Assembly (NCBI GenBank): GCA_028709385.1
Contig: JAQVXD010000021.1
Location: 1-44,678 of the forward strand
Direction of reading: 5' to 3'
Length of the DNA stretch: 44,678 nucleotides
Source of the DNA: Fermentimonas sp.
GTDB lineage: Bacteria > Bacteroidota > Bacteroidia > Bacteroidales > Dysgonomonadaceae
Position 1 is the first letter of the stretch; each line of letters begins with the position of its first letter. The position numbers were made by a program, and so were the translations under genes. Of the stretch, positions 18,413 through 27,516 are shown piece after piece. The notes beneath the pieces were generated by a model. It was not told where the DNA came from. It saw only the letters and a list, made by a program, of their open reading frames with translations, and searched no databases.

Positions 18413-20614
18413 TTAATTAAGCCTGGTAATTGATTTAACCCCTTTCACTGCTTTAAGCTTTTTAATCAACTGTTCCAGCATAGAAGTGTTCGCAAGCATT
18501 ACAGTAATATTTCCCTGGAAAAGGCCGTCGTTGGAATCAATTGAAATTGATCTCATCTGAACTCCTTCTTCTTTAGAGATGATAGACATCAGGTTAGCAA
18601 CTATATTGATCTGGTCATTTCCGATTACCCTTAGTATTATAGTGTAATTAGATGAACTGGTTTTGCCCGACCACCGGGCTTTTAACACTCTGTATCCAAA
18701 GCGTGAAAAAAGATCATGAGCATTGGGGCAACTGAATCTATGGATCTTTATCCCCTGGGAAGATACAAAACCAAAAATTTCATCACCATAGATCGGATTA
18801 CAGCATTTAGCGAGTTTATAATCAATCCCTGTAAGGTTCTGATCAATAATCAGCTCATCTGTGCCCGTGTTTTCTAATTCAGTTGTTTTTAATGTAAACT
18901 CTTCTGCACTTATTGTTGAGTGTGGCTCCCTGCTTTCATGGCTTCTGCTTTCAATCTCAAGATATCGGTCTATAACCCAGTTAATGTCATTTTTACCGTT
19001 TGCAATATCAACATAAAAATCTGTAACCGTCTTGTATCTAAGCTTCTTTATCAGCTGCATAAGATGAGAATCATCCAGCTCAATCTTTCGGTTCTTCATC
19101 CTTCGCGAAAGAGTCTCCTTTGCAATATCAACCTGTTTTCCTGCCTCCTCTTTCAGCAACTGACGGATTTTGGTCTTAGCTTTTGATGTCACGACACAAT
19201 TAAGCCAATCCTGTTTCGGAGTTTGGTGTGATGAGGTATTAATCTCTACCTGATCGCCACTTTTCAGAATATGTTTTATGGGAACATTTTTTCCATTCAC
19301 CTTACCGGACATGCACGTGGCACCTAATTTTGTATGTATTGAAAATGCAAAATCCAGTACCGTTGCACCTTTAGGCAACTTAAAGAGATCTCCTTTTGGA
19401 GTAAATACAAAAATCTCTTCATCGTAGAGGTCCAGCTTAAAATCAGAAAGCTTCTGAGTGATGTTTGTCTCTTTATCGTCAAGCGACTCTCTAAGTGTCT
19501 TAAGCCAACTGTCGAGTCCGGATTCACCCTTCAGCCCTTTATATTTCCAGTGAGCTGCCAGTCCGCGTTCAGCAATTTCATCCATTCTCCTTGAACGTAT
19601 TTGAACTTCAACCCATTTTGAGTCAGGACCCATTACTGTGATATGGAGCGATTCATACCCATTGCTTTTTGGTATTGACAACCAATCCTTCAACCTTTTA
19701 GGATTAGGTTGATACATATCGGTTATTATGGAGTAAACCTGCCAGCACTGGGCTTTTTCCTGTTCAACAGGAGCATCCAATATTACACGAATGGCAAAAA
19801 GGTCGTAGATATTCTCGAACTCAATCTTCTGCTTCTTCAGTTTGTTGTAAATCGAGTTAATTGATTTTGTACGACCCTTAATATCATATTTAAAACCGGT
19901 TTTATCCAGTCGCTCTTTTACAGGCTCAATAAATTCAGAAATATATTTATCTCTGGATCGTTTTGTCTCATTAAGCTTACCTGCAATAAAATCATAAGTT
20001 TCCCTGTCAGTGTATTTCAAAGAAAGATCTTCGAGTTCCGATTTTATGGTATAAAAGCCTAATCTGTGTGCCAGTGGGGCATACAAATAGGTTGACTCCA
20101 CTGACAAATCGAGTCTCTGAGAACTTGTTGTCAATTTTGCCTCCCTCATCATTCTCAGATGCTGAGCTATCATTATAAATACAACCCTTATATCCTCAGC
20201 AATTGAAAGCAGCAGTTTTATATAATTCTCAGACTCTACAGCAGACTTTTTATCACTAAACTCGCTTATTTTAATTAGTCCGTTAAGTATTACAGATGTA
20301 TCTTCACCAAAATCGGTTTTCGTTTTTTCTACAGTATATAATCCCTTCGAAACAGGATGTATAAGCATTATAGCGCACACAGATGATTGCTTCAAACCAA
20401 TCTCATCTATGGCTACTAATGTAGTTCTGATATCAGCCCAAATTTCATTTTTGACATCTTCCTGAGTGTCTTTTTCACAGGATTTTATATAATCCAAAAG
20501 AATCTGTTTTAGCAATCCTGTTTGTTTTGTATTCCACTCATCCCGAAGGATTGAATATATCTTTTTATAATGAGCTAAAAACTCAACTCTTTTATTTTCC
20601 TTATTCCCGGCCAT
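18413..20614 (-). CDS. RelA/SpoT-family (p)ppGpp synthetase with degenerate hydrolase domain
   Basis: Long RSH protein, 733 aa. The synthetase domain (about 235-365) is well preserved: YDLFAIRVIL, the RxKD motif as RLKD (307-310), PKSNGYESLH (315-324) and EVQIRSRRMDEIAERG. A TGS domain follows (about 402-465) and a C-terminal ACT domain (about 655-733). The N-terminal HD hydrolase domain (about 20-190) lacks its catalytic residues. Where bifunctional enzymes have HDxxED it reads H86-P-V-S-K, and the later DRLHN-type motif reads QHLRMM (151-156). It is therefore predicted to make but not degrade (p)ppGpp, signalling amino-acid starvation. Another gene elsewhere would have to supply the hydrolase. 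The gene is a single unit, convergent with folK. Confidence 0.92.
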   Translation of the reverse strand: MAGNKENKRVEFLAHYKKIYSILRDEWNTKQTGLLKQILLDYIKSCEKDTQEDVKNEIWADIRTTLVAIDEIGLKQSSVCAIMLIHPVSKGLYTVEKTKTDFGEDTSVILNGLIKISEFSDKKSAVESENYIKLLLSIAEDIRVVFIMIAQHLRMMREAKLTTSSQRLDLSVESTYLYAPLAHRLGFYTIKSELEDLSLKYTDRETYDFIAGKLNETKRSRDKYISEFIEPVKERLDKTGFKYDIKGRTKSINSIYNKLKKQKIEFENIYDLFAIRVILDAPVEQEKAQCWQVYSIITDMYQPNPKRLKDWLSIPKSNGYESLHITVMGPDSKWVEVQIRSRRMDEIAERGLAAHWKYKGLKGESGLDSWLKTLRESLDDKETNITQKLSDFKLDLYDEEIFVFTPKGDLFKLPKGATVLDFAFSIHTKLGATCMSGKVNGKNVPIKHILKSGDQVEINTSSHQTPKQDWLNCVVTSKAKTKIRQLLKEEAGKQVDIAKETLSRRMKNRKIELDDSHLMQLIKKLRYKTVTDFYVDIANGKNDINWVIDRYLEIESRSHESREPHSTISAEEFTLKTTELENTGTDELIIDQNLTGIDYKLAKCCNPIYGDEIFGFVSSQGIKIHRFSCPNAHDLFSRFGYRVLKARWSGKTSSSNYTIILRVIGNDQINIVANLMSIISKEEGVQMRSISIDSNDGLFQGNITVMLANTSMLEQLIKKLKAVKGVKSITRLN

Positions 20615-20959
20615 ACACCTTTTACTAAAAATAATCTCTACTTGCTTTATTCTATCCGAAAAATGAATTAACTTTAAAACATAAATAAATAGAGCAAAGC
20701 AAATTTAATGATTTAATAATTAAAAAAGCGGTAATTAATATGATTTTAGATAAGTTATTACCCATACATCTATCGTACTTCGCCCAAAGCACCTTCGTAG
20801 CATATACGTATCAACCTCGTATCAACCTCGATAATTATCGAAGTTGAAGCGACCGAGGTTATACTAATGTAACACTTATGTAGTTGCAAAATATTTACAA
20901 TAAAGCGCTAAAATTCAACCAAACAATAATTTATAACTAACGATTTTAAATATTAGAGT
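20615..20959. other. 345-base intergenic region between divergent genes
   Basis: Divergent spacer between the RelA/SpoT gene and the mannosidase gene. Its left third is plain AT-rich DNA with one possible minus-strand -7 element (TAAATTTG, 20707-20700). The middle holds a cluster of direct and inverted repeats described separately (20777-20863). The right 95 bases are AT-rich with no TAnnTTTG element I could assign to the mannosidase. Confidence 0.6.
20777..20863. repeat. Direct and inverted ACCTCG repeat cluster with a 26-base palindrome
   Basis: TATCAACCTCG occurs twice in tandem (20809-20819, 20820-20830). The second copy opens a near-perfect 26-base palindrome at 20822-20847 (TCAACCTCGATAA / TTATCGAAGTTGA, one mismatched pair). 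A further inverted copy CGAGGTT follows at 20854-20860. Related ACTTCG (20777-20782) and ACCTTCG (20791-20797) lie upstream. The base composition is richer in GC than the flanks. It could be an interspersed intergenic repeat, a transposon remnant or an operator array; the sequence alone does not decide. Confidence 0.6.
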
Positions 20960-23533
20960 ATGCGTAAAATAATAATTTTCCTGCTAATTTTTATGCCTTC
21001 ATTTTTAATAGCTCAGCAAAGTGAAGTAATGCATTTAAATGTTGGCTGGCAATTTTCTCAGTTAAAAGGCTCAGATCAGGACAACGAAACTGATGTGTGG
21101 TATGATGCCGAAGTACCGGGATCTGTTCAACGAGATTTAATACGCCATGGAGTACTTCCCGATCCCTATTACGGTACCAATGAAGAGCTGGTTCAGTGGG
21201 TTGAGGATAAAAACTGGGATTTCAGAAAGACTTTTGAAGTTACAGCAGAACAATTGCAGTATGATGATGCTGTAATATTTTTTGAAGGTTTGGATACTCA
21301 TGCAGATGTTTTTTTGAATGGTTCAAGAATATTACAAACAGAGAATATGTTTGTTGGATACAAAGTATCTCTAAAAAACATGCTTCGTGAAGGTGAAAAC
21401 AGTTTGTATATTCGATTTTATTCTCCTATAGAGCGTATGATGCCTGCTCGTGAGACTTTTGGATATGAGTATCCTGCCGGAAATGACCACAGGGATGAAA
21501 AACTTAGTGTCTATAATCGCAAGGCACCATATCATTTTGGCTGGGATTGGGGAATCCGTATAGTGCAGATGGGCATCTGGAAACCTGTTTCAATACTTTT
21601 TTATAACGATGCTATTATTGAGGATTATTATGTGAAACAGACTTCAATAGACAGTGAAAAGGCAATTACAGAGCATCAAATAGAGCTTTATTACGATAAT
21701 CAAGATCAGATAGAAGCTACTTTGTCGATTGAATATGTTTTTGAGGAAAACAGTAATTCGATTGAGGAAAAAGTGGGACTCATGCCGGGATGGAATTATT
21801 TTACTATTCCTTTGGAAATCAGCAATCCACAACTCTGGATGCCGGTAAACTGGGGTGAACAAAACATGTATGATTTTACAGCGAAACTGATTGTTGAAGA
21901 TAAAATTATTGCAGAAAAAACTGTCAGAACCGGTTTAAGATCTATACGTCATATTTTTGAAGAGGATGAGCATGGAAAATCTTATTACTTTGAAGTGAAT
22001 GGTATTCCGATATTTGCAAAAGGCTCAAATTATATACCTGGAAAAATACTTACAACTCAGCAGGATTCAGATTTTTATGAAAGGTTTTTTGATAATCTGA
22101 CCGGTGCCAATATGAACTTTGTACGTGTCTGGGGAGGCGGTATTTATGAGAATGAAGAGTTTTATCGTCAGGCAGATGAACGAGGTATTCTGGTATGGCA
22201 GGATTTTATTTTTGGATGTACAGCCTACCCCTCAGATGTCAATTTTCTTGCAAATGTGAGGGATGAGGCAATTTATAATATCAAAAGACTCAGAAACCAC
22301 CCTTCACTGGCATATTGGTGTGGCAATAATGAGGTTTGGGAAGGACTGAATTACTGGGGATGGGGCAAAACTGTTCCCAAGGAAATTATGGATGGCTGGT
22401 TTGAAGGATATGATAAAACATTCCGTGAACTATTACCATCACTTGTAAGTGAATACGACGGAACACGTAATTATGTTCACGGATCGCCCGATGTTGCAAA
22501 CTGGGGAAGACCGGACCTTTTTAATATCGGCGACGTTCATGATTGGGGTTTATGGTACGGTGAACTTCCTTTTGAAGCGATGGCCGACAGGTTACCCCGC
22601 TTTGCAAGTGAATTTGGTTTTCAGTCGTTTCCTGAAATGAAGACCATAAAAACCTTTGCCGAACCCGATCAGTGGTCTCTGGAGAGTGATGTAATGAAAG
22701 TACATCAGAAAGCATCAACGGGTAACTCACTTATAAAGAAGTATATGGATATGTATTATCATGAACCCAAAAACTTTGAGGATTTTGTATATCTGGGTTT
22801 GGTTATGCAGGGCAACGGTATGGAGGAATCGGTTGAAGCTATGCGAAGAGGCAGGCCTTATTGTATGGGAGCACTTTACTGGCAAATAAATGACAGCTGG
22901 CCTGTAGTTTCATGGTCAAGTATTGATTACTACAACAACTGGAAAGCACAGCATTACCGTATGAGGGATGTATTTGCGCCACTTGCTTTAGGTGTGGAAA
23001 ATAAAGATGGAAATCTGAATTTTTACACTATGTCGGATTATCTTGACGATCGCAACGACTTGCAGCTGACAGTGAAGGTTGTGGATTTCTCAGAAGGCAT
23101 AAAGACAGAGTTAAGTGAAAATGTAATTGCTGAAGCTAATAACAGTAAAATTGTGAAAACATTCAGTATCTCAGATCTTGTGAGTGAATCGGATAAATCA
23201 CATACTATGATCCATGCATATCTGAGTGATCGTGATGGAAATATTATTTCAACTAAAGATTATTTTTTCTTTTGGCCCAATAAGCTTGACCTCCCTGAAA
23301 CTAAAATAGAAAGCAGGATTTCTTATAAGGATGGCGAATATACTGTCACACTCAAAAGCGAGAAACTGGCTAAAGATGTTTTTATCGAAGTACCGGTTTT
23401 GGGTGCTCAGTTCAGTGATAACTTCATTGATTTGCTGCCGGGTGAAGAAAGAACAATCATCATAACCTCCCCTGAACTTAAAGGCGCAGAGAAAACTCCT
23501 GTTACTTTAAAGCATGTAAGGGAAACATACTAG
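20960..23533 (+). CDS. Secreted beta-mannosidase (glycoside hydrolase family 2)
   Basis: Exo-acting GH2 enzyme of 857 aa that removes terminal beta-mannose from manno-oligosaccharides. A type I signal peptide (IIIFLLIFMPSFLIAQ) sends it to the periplasm. The N-terminal jelly-roll domain has the beta-mannosidase features NVGWQF, VPGSVQRDL and WDFRKTFEV. The (beta/alpha)8 barrel bears acid/base E458 in CGNNEVWEG and probable nucleophile E551 in ASEFGFQSFPEM; MGALYWQINDSWPVVSWSS is the conserved C-terminal barrel segment. Its length is normal. No SusC/SusD pair or other mannan enzyme is adjacent, so it is an orphan carbohydrate gene. Confidence 0.93.
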   Translation: MRKIIIFLLIFMPSFLIAQQSEVMHLNVGWQFSQLKGSDQDNETDVWYDAEVPGSVQRDLIRHGVLPDPYYGTNEELVQWVEDKNWDFRKTFEVTAEQLQYDDAVIFFEGLDTHADVFLNGSRILQTENMFVGYKVSLKNMLREGENSLYIRFYSPIERMMPARETFGYEYPAGNDHRDEKLSVYNRKAPYHFGWDWGIRIVQMGIWKPVSILFYNDAIIEDYYVKQTSIDSEKAITEHQIELYYDNQDQIEATLSIEYVFEENSNSIEEKVGLMPGWNYFTIPLEISNPQLWMPVNWGEQNMYDFTAKLIVEDKIIAEKTVRTGLRSIRHIFEEDEHGKSYYFEVNGIPIFAKGSNYIPGKILTTQQDSDFYERFFDNLTGANMNFVRVWGGGIYENEEFYRQADERGILVWQDFIFGCTAYPSDVNFLANVRDEAIYNIKRLRNHPSLAYWCGNNEVWEGLNYWGWGKTVPKEIMDGWFEGYDKTFRELLPSLVSEYDGTRNYVHGSPDVANWGRPDLFNIGDVHDWGLWYGELPFEAMADRLPRFASEFGFQSFPEMKTIKTFAEPDQWSLESDVMKVHQKASTGNSLIKKYMDMYYHEPKNFEDFVYLGLVMQGNGMEESVEAMRRGRPYCMGALYWQINDSWPVVSWSSIDYYNNWKAQHYRMRDVFAPLALGVENKDGNLNFYTMSDYLDDRNDLQLTVKVVDFSEGIKTELSENVIAEANNSKIVKTFSISDLVSESDKSHTMIHAYLSDRDGNIISTKDYFFFWPNKLDLPETKIESRISYKDGEYTVTLKSEKLAKDVFIEVPVLGAQFSDNFIDLLPGEERTIIITSPELKGAEKTPVTLKHVRETY

Positions 23534-23580
23534 TTTACTTTTAAAGAAACTAATTTTTAAAATTAACAGGTAAAACTTAT

Positions 23581-23609
23581 TCATACGGTATTAAGTTTAA
23601 ATCGTATGA
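23581..23609. promoter_or_regulatory. Inverted repeat in front of the MFS exporter gene
   Basis: TCATACG (23581-23587) and CGTATGA (23603-23609) are perfect 7-base inverted arms separated by 15 AT-rich bases, ending 13 bases before the exporter start. It could be an operator for a dimeric repressor or an mRNA hairpin over the start region. No regulator gene is adjacent. Confidence 0.3.
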
Positions 23610-23622
23610 GTAATCAATTCTT

Positions 23623-25005
23623 ATGGCTGATAAAAGAAGAAATCTCTCTATACTTTCTGTTGTTGCAATAACCTCTTTTATGGGTACATTTCTGGTATCT
23701 GCAGTAAATATTGCATTGCCAAGTATAGAAAAAGACTTATCACTCAGTGCTATTGAACTTAGCTGGATTATTACCTCCTTTATTCTTGGAATGGCTATGT
23801 TTATGATACCGGCAGGAAGTTGGGGTGACAGAACAGATAACAGAAAAATTTTTAAGCTCGGTCTTATATTATTTATAATTGCTTCTTTCGTTTGTTATGT
23901 TGCACCCAACGGATACTGGCTTATTGCAGCTCGTTTTGTTCAGGGTATTGGAGCAGCTTTCACAGGAACTACAGGGCAGGCTATATTGGTTTCTTCTTTT
24001 TCGGCTAACAAGAGAGGACAGGTTCTCGGAATTTCAGTATCATCTGTATACATTGGACTGGCTTTGGGACCGGCAGTCGGAGGAATTATTACTGAACAGA
24101 TCGGGTGGCGAATGCTTTTTAGTATTGCAACTGTCTTAGGCATTATCACTCTTATCGTTTCAATGGTTTTTCTAAAAAGTGATAAAAGCATTACTCGGGA
24201 TCCCAAAAAGGGAGATCCTTATGGCACATTACTTTTCATGACCGGCTTAGTCACTTTGGTTTATGGTTCTTCTCAAATTCCTTCAACAGAGGGTTGGGTT
24301 ATAATGGCAGTGTCACTGATACTATTGGCAATATTTTGGAAAACAGAGAGTAAAGTCAGATTTCCACTGCTTGACACAAAATTATTTACACATAACCGGC
24401 TGTTCACCTACTCAAGTTTGGCTGCACTTATAAACTATACTTCAACATTTGCAATCGGTTTCTTTATCAGTCTATACTTACAAAAGATACTAAACCTTTC
24501 TCCCAGGGAAGCAGGTGCAGTAATTATTGCACAACCCATTATGATGGCTGTTTTTTCACCTCTAGTAGGCAAAGCATCTGATAAGATACAACCACGATAT
24601 TTAGCTACCACCGGAATGGCAATGTGTACTCTTGGACTGGGCATGCTTGCTTTTCTGGGTGCTGACACTCCTATCTGGCAAATTGTTACTATTCTGATTT
24701 GGGTAGGTTTAGGCTTCGCACTCTTCTCATCACCAAACATGAATACTATTATGAGCTCTGTGGAGCGCAGTCAGTATGGTCAGGCATCCGGACTTGCAGC
24801 CTCAATGAGAGTATTTGGACAGATTATCAGCATGAGTATAATAACTTTGCTAATATCGTTTAACTTCGGTAATCAATCAATAGAGGCAGTATCAGACCAT
24901 CTATTTCTAATAGTTTTGAGATGGGGTTTTATTATATTTGCAATAATAGGTATTCCGGGAATATATTTTTCTCATTTCAGGGGAAATATAAAGAAGAGAG
25001 AATGA
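23623..25005 (+). CDS. MFS drug-efflux-type transporter (DHA2-like)
   Basis: Inner-membrane major facilitator of 460 aa with about 12-14 hydrophobic helices. Motif A appears as GSWGDRTDNRKIFKLG in the first cytoplasmic loop (about 66-81). The motif C-like stretch GLALGPAVGGIITEQIGWRMLF (in two halves, near 145-166) marks drug/proton antiporters. The N-terminus SFMGTFLVSAVNIALPSIEKD resembles EmrB/QacA proteins. The substrate cannot be told. No periplasmic adaptor or outer-membrane channel gene is adjacent, so it probably acts alone. Confidence 0.9.
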   Translation: MADKRRNLSILSVVAITSFMGTFLVSAVNIALPSIEKDLSLSAIELSWIITSFILGMAMFMIPAGSWGDRTDNRKIFKLGLILFIIASFVCYVAPNGYWLIAARFVQGIGAAFTGTTGQAILVSSFSANKRGQVLGISVSSVYIGLALGPAVGGIITEQIGWRMLFSIATVLGIITLIVSMVFLKSDKSITRDPKKGDPYGTLLFMTGLVTLVYGSSQIPSTEGWVIMAVSLILLAIFWKTESKVRFPLLDTKLFTHNRLFTYSSLAALINYTSTFAIGFFISLYLQKILNLSPREAGAVIIAQPIMMAVFSPLVGKASDKIQPRYLATTGMAMCTLGLGMLAFLGADTPIWQIVTILIWVGLGFALFSSPNMNTIMSSVERSQYGQASGLAASMRVFGQIISMSIITLLISFNFGNQSIEAVSDHLFLIVLRWGFIIFAIIGIPGIYFSHFRGNIKKRE

Positions 25006-25068
25006 TACAAAAAAAGTGTTTTTCATAATTATTCAGAATATCTCATAGTAAAATTACTCATTTGGTGT

Positions 25069-25076
25069 TATCTTTG
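25069..25076 (+). promoter_or_regulatory. Putative -7 element of the proS promoter
   Basis: TATCTTTG is an exact TAnnTTTG match, 31 bases before the proS start. No -33 TTTG at the proper spacing. Confidence 0.5.
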
Positions 25077-25107
25077 CACCTACAATTACAAATAGTATAA
25101 AGACGTA

Positions 25108-26589
25108 ATGGCAAAAGAATTGAAGGAGATTACTCCCAGAAGTAAAGATTTTTCTCAGTGGTACCAGGATTTAGTTATAAAAGCTGATTTGGCAGAAAAT
25201 TCAGCAGTACGCGGATGTATGGTAATTAAACCTTATGGTTTTGCAATTTGGGAAAAAATACAGCGACAGCTGGATGATATGTTTAAAGAAACAGGACATT
25301 TAAATGCATACTTCCCACTGTTTATACCTAAATCATATCTAAGCAGGGAAGCTGACCATGTGGAAGGTTTTGCAAAAGAGTGTGCAGTTGTAACCCATTA
25401 CCGATTGAAAAACGATCCTAATGGAAGCGGTGTAATCGTAGACCCCGAAGCAAAGCTTGAGGAGGAATTAGTGGTACGACCGACTTCTGAAACAATTATA
25501 TGGAGTACTTTTAAAAACTGGATACAATCGTATAGAGATCTGCCTCTACTTATTAATCAATGGGCTAACGTTGTTCGCTGGGAAATGAGAACCAGACTAT
25601 TTTTGCGAACAACCGAATTTCTATGGCAAGAAGGCCATACTGCTCACGCCACGAAAGAAGAGGCTATTGAAGAAACAGAGCGAATGATCAACATTTATTC
25701 TGAGTTTGCAGAAAAATATATGGCGATGCCTGTTGTAAAAGGCTTCAAATCTGAATCTGAAAGATTTGCAGGTGCAATTGACACATACACTATTGAAGCA
25801 TTAATGCAGGATGGCAAAGCATTACAATCCGGAACCTCACATTTTCTGGGACAAAACTTTGCTAAGGCATTTGATGTTCAGTTTGCTGATCAAACAGGGA
25901 AATTAGAGTATGTTTGGGCTACTTCGTGGGGAGTTTCAACCCGATTGATCGGAGCTCTTATAATGTCGCACTCAGATGATAACGGACTCGTATTGCCTCC
26001 TAAGCTTGCCCCTTATCAGGTTGTGATTGTACCTATTTACAGAAACGCCGAACAGTTGCAACTTGTTAATGAAAAGGTTGCAGGTATAGTGCAGAAATTG
26101 AAAGCACTTGGTATAAGTGTAAAATACGATAATGCAGATAATAAAAAACCGGGGTGGAAATTTTCGGAATATGAACTGAAAGGTGTACCCGTTCGCTTAG
26201 CTATAGGTGCTCGTGATCTTGAAAATAATACTATCGAGGTTGCAAGACGTGACACTTTGACAAAAGAGACTCTATCGTGTGATGGTATAGAAGATCACAT
26301 TAAAAATCTTCTGGATGAAATTCAGGAGAATATTTATAAAAAAGCACTGGATTTTCGTGCTTCTCAAACCCGTGAGGTAGATTCTTATGATGATTTCAAG
26401 AGAGAGATTGAAAAAGGAGGATTTCTATTGTGTCACTGGGATGGAACGGCAGAGACAGAAGAGTTGATCAAAAACGATACTAAAGCTACTATTCGCTGTA
26501 TACCTTTAGAAGGTGATAAAACACCGGGTAAATGTATTGTGACCGGCAAACCTTCAAAGCAAAGAGTAATTTTTGCAAGATCATACTAA
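25108..26589 (+). CDS. proS: Prolyl-tRNA synthetase (archaeal/eukaryotic-type ProS)
   Basis: Class II aminoacyl-tRNA synthetase, 493 aa, charging tRNA-Pro. The catalytic core shows [17 protein letters not shown], the motif-2 region [10 protein letters not shown] followed by [20 protein letters not shown], and motif 3 [16 protein letters not shown]. The anticodon-binding domain starts near 305 ([12 protein letters not shown]), and the C-terminal zinc-binding-like domain ends in a terminal tyrosine (VIFARSY), characteristic of the shorter type that lacks the editing insertion of E. coli ProS. It is 16 bases upstream of menA and may share its transcript. Confidence 0.96.
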   Translation: MAKELKEITPRSKDFSQWYQDLVIKADLAENSAVRGCMVIKPYGFAIWEKIQRQLDDMFKETGHLNAYFPLFIPKSYLSREADHVEGFAKECAVVTHYRLKNDPNGSGVIVDPEAKLEEELVVRPTSETIIWSTFKNWIQSYRDLPLLINQWANVVRWEMRTRLFLRTTEFLWQEGHTAHATKEEAIEETERMINIYSEFAEKYMAMPVVKGFKSESERFAGAIDTYTIEALMQDGKALQSGTSHFLGQNFAKAFDVQFADQTGKLEYVWATSWGVSTRLIGALIMSHSDDNGLVLPPKLAPYQVVIVPIYRNAEQLQLVNEKVAGIVQKLKALGISVKYDNADNKKPGWKFSEYELKGVPVRLAIGARDLENNTIEVARRDTLTKETLSCDGIEDHIKNLLDEIQENIYKKALDFRASQTREVDSYDDFKREIEKGGFLLCHWDGTAETEELIKNDTKATIRCIPLEGDKTPGKCIVTGKPSKQRVIFARSY

Positions 26590-26605
26590 TTCCTGCTGAG
26601 GGTTA

Positions 26606-27511
26606 ATGGCAACGATAAAACAGTGGATATCCGCTTTCCGGCTTCGCACGCTTTTTCTGGCATTTGCAACTGTAATACTGGGAAGCGGAATCGCTTTTCA
26701 TGAAGGAAAATTCAGTTTAACAGTTTTTCTTATTGCTCTTTTGCTGGCACTGTCAATACAGGTACTGGCAAATCTCGCAAATGATCTGGGTGATTATCTG
26801 AAAGGTACCGACACAACAGGTAAAAGGCAGGGACCGACACGATCCTTACAGGGTGGTGCTATATCTGTAAGGGATATGAAAAATGCAATAGTTGTTTTCG
26901 TTTTAATCTGCATAGTTTCAGGAATTACACTGGTTGCCAAAGCTTATCCATACATAAACAGATTCAACTCGACAATCCTTCTGGGTATAGGAGCAGTATG
27001 TATATTAGCTGCACTGTCCTACACAATGGGCAAAAATGCTTACGGATACAGAGGTTGGGGTGATCTGTTTGCATTTTTCTTTTTTGGTCCCGTACCAGTA
27101 ATTGGTACCTATTTTCTACATACTCATATTATGGATTTCAAACCTATGCTTCCTGCAATAGGGCTTGGAATTATCAGTACTATGATACTGAATATAAACA
27201 ATATGAGAGATCTGGATAATGACAGGTCATCAGGTAAACTTACAGTTGCAGTAAAATTAGGTCTGTACAAATCCAAGATGTATCATACCATTTTAACTTT
27301 CACCTCTTTTTTCAGTTTCCTTGGATTTAATATAATATACGAACCGTCACCCTGGTACAGATATGTTTATCTTCTTTTCTTTCTCTTGTTATTCAGGATT
27401 CTTACTCAGATACAGAGAAAAGAAGGGTCAGATCTCGACCCTTATTTGAAACCTACCTCGCTTTCCGGTTTTCTTATTGCTGTTTCTTTTGCAATATGCA
27501 TTAATCTTTAA
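26606..27511 (+). CDS. menA: 1,4-dihydroxy-2-naphthoate polyprenyltransferase
   Basis: UbiA-superfamily membrane prenyltransferase, 301 aa with about eight or nine helices, attaching the isoprenoid tail to 1,4-dihydroxy-2-naphthoate in menaquinone synthesis. The two aspartate motifs that bind the Mg-diphosphate are present as NDLGDYLKGTD (near 59-69) and NMRDLDNDRSSGK (near 198-210). RQGPTRSLQGGAIS between them is MenA-like. It implies a menaquinone-based electron transport chain, although no other men gene is in the window. It is convergent with the fucosidase gene, 5 bases apart. Confidence 0.92.
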   Translation: MATIKQWISAFRLRTLFLAFATVILGSGIAFHEGKFSLTVFLIALLLALSIQVLANLANDLGDYLKGTDTTGKRQGPTRSLQGGAISVRDMKNAIVVFVLICIVSGITLVAKAYPYINRFNSTILLGIGAVCILAALSYTMGKNAYGYRGWGDLFAFFFFGPVPVIGTYFLHTHIMDFKPMLPAIGLGIISTMILNINNMRDLDNDRSSGKLTVAVKLGLYKSKMYHTILTFTSFFSFLGFNIIYEPSPWYRYVYLLFFLLLFRILTQIQRKEGSDLDPYLKPTSLSGFLIAVSFAICINL

Positions 27512-27516
27512 GAGCA

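Noticed and set aside
20740..20847. 35-codon ORF ending at the palindrome upstream of the mannosidase
   Set aside because: It has an ATG and a stop, but its last 26 bases are the palindrome itself and its composition follows the repeats. No promoter or family match, so it is probably chance.
25021..25107. T-box or other riboswitch before proS
   Set aside because: Only 86 bases, without a T-box sequence or a terminator; a plain promoter element is enough.
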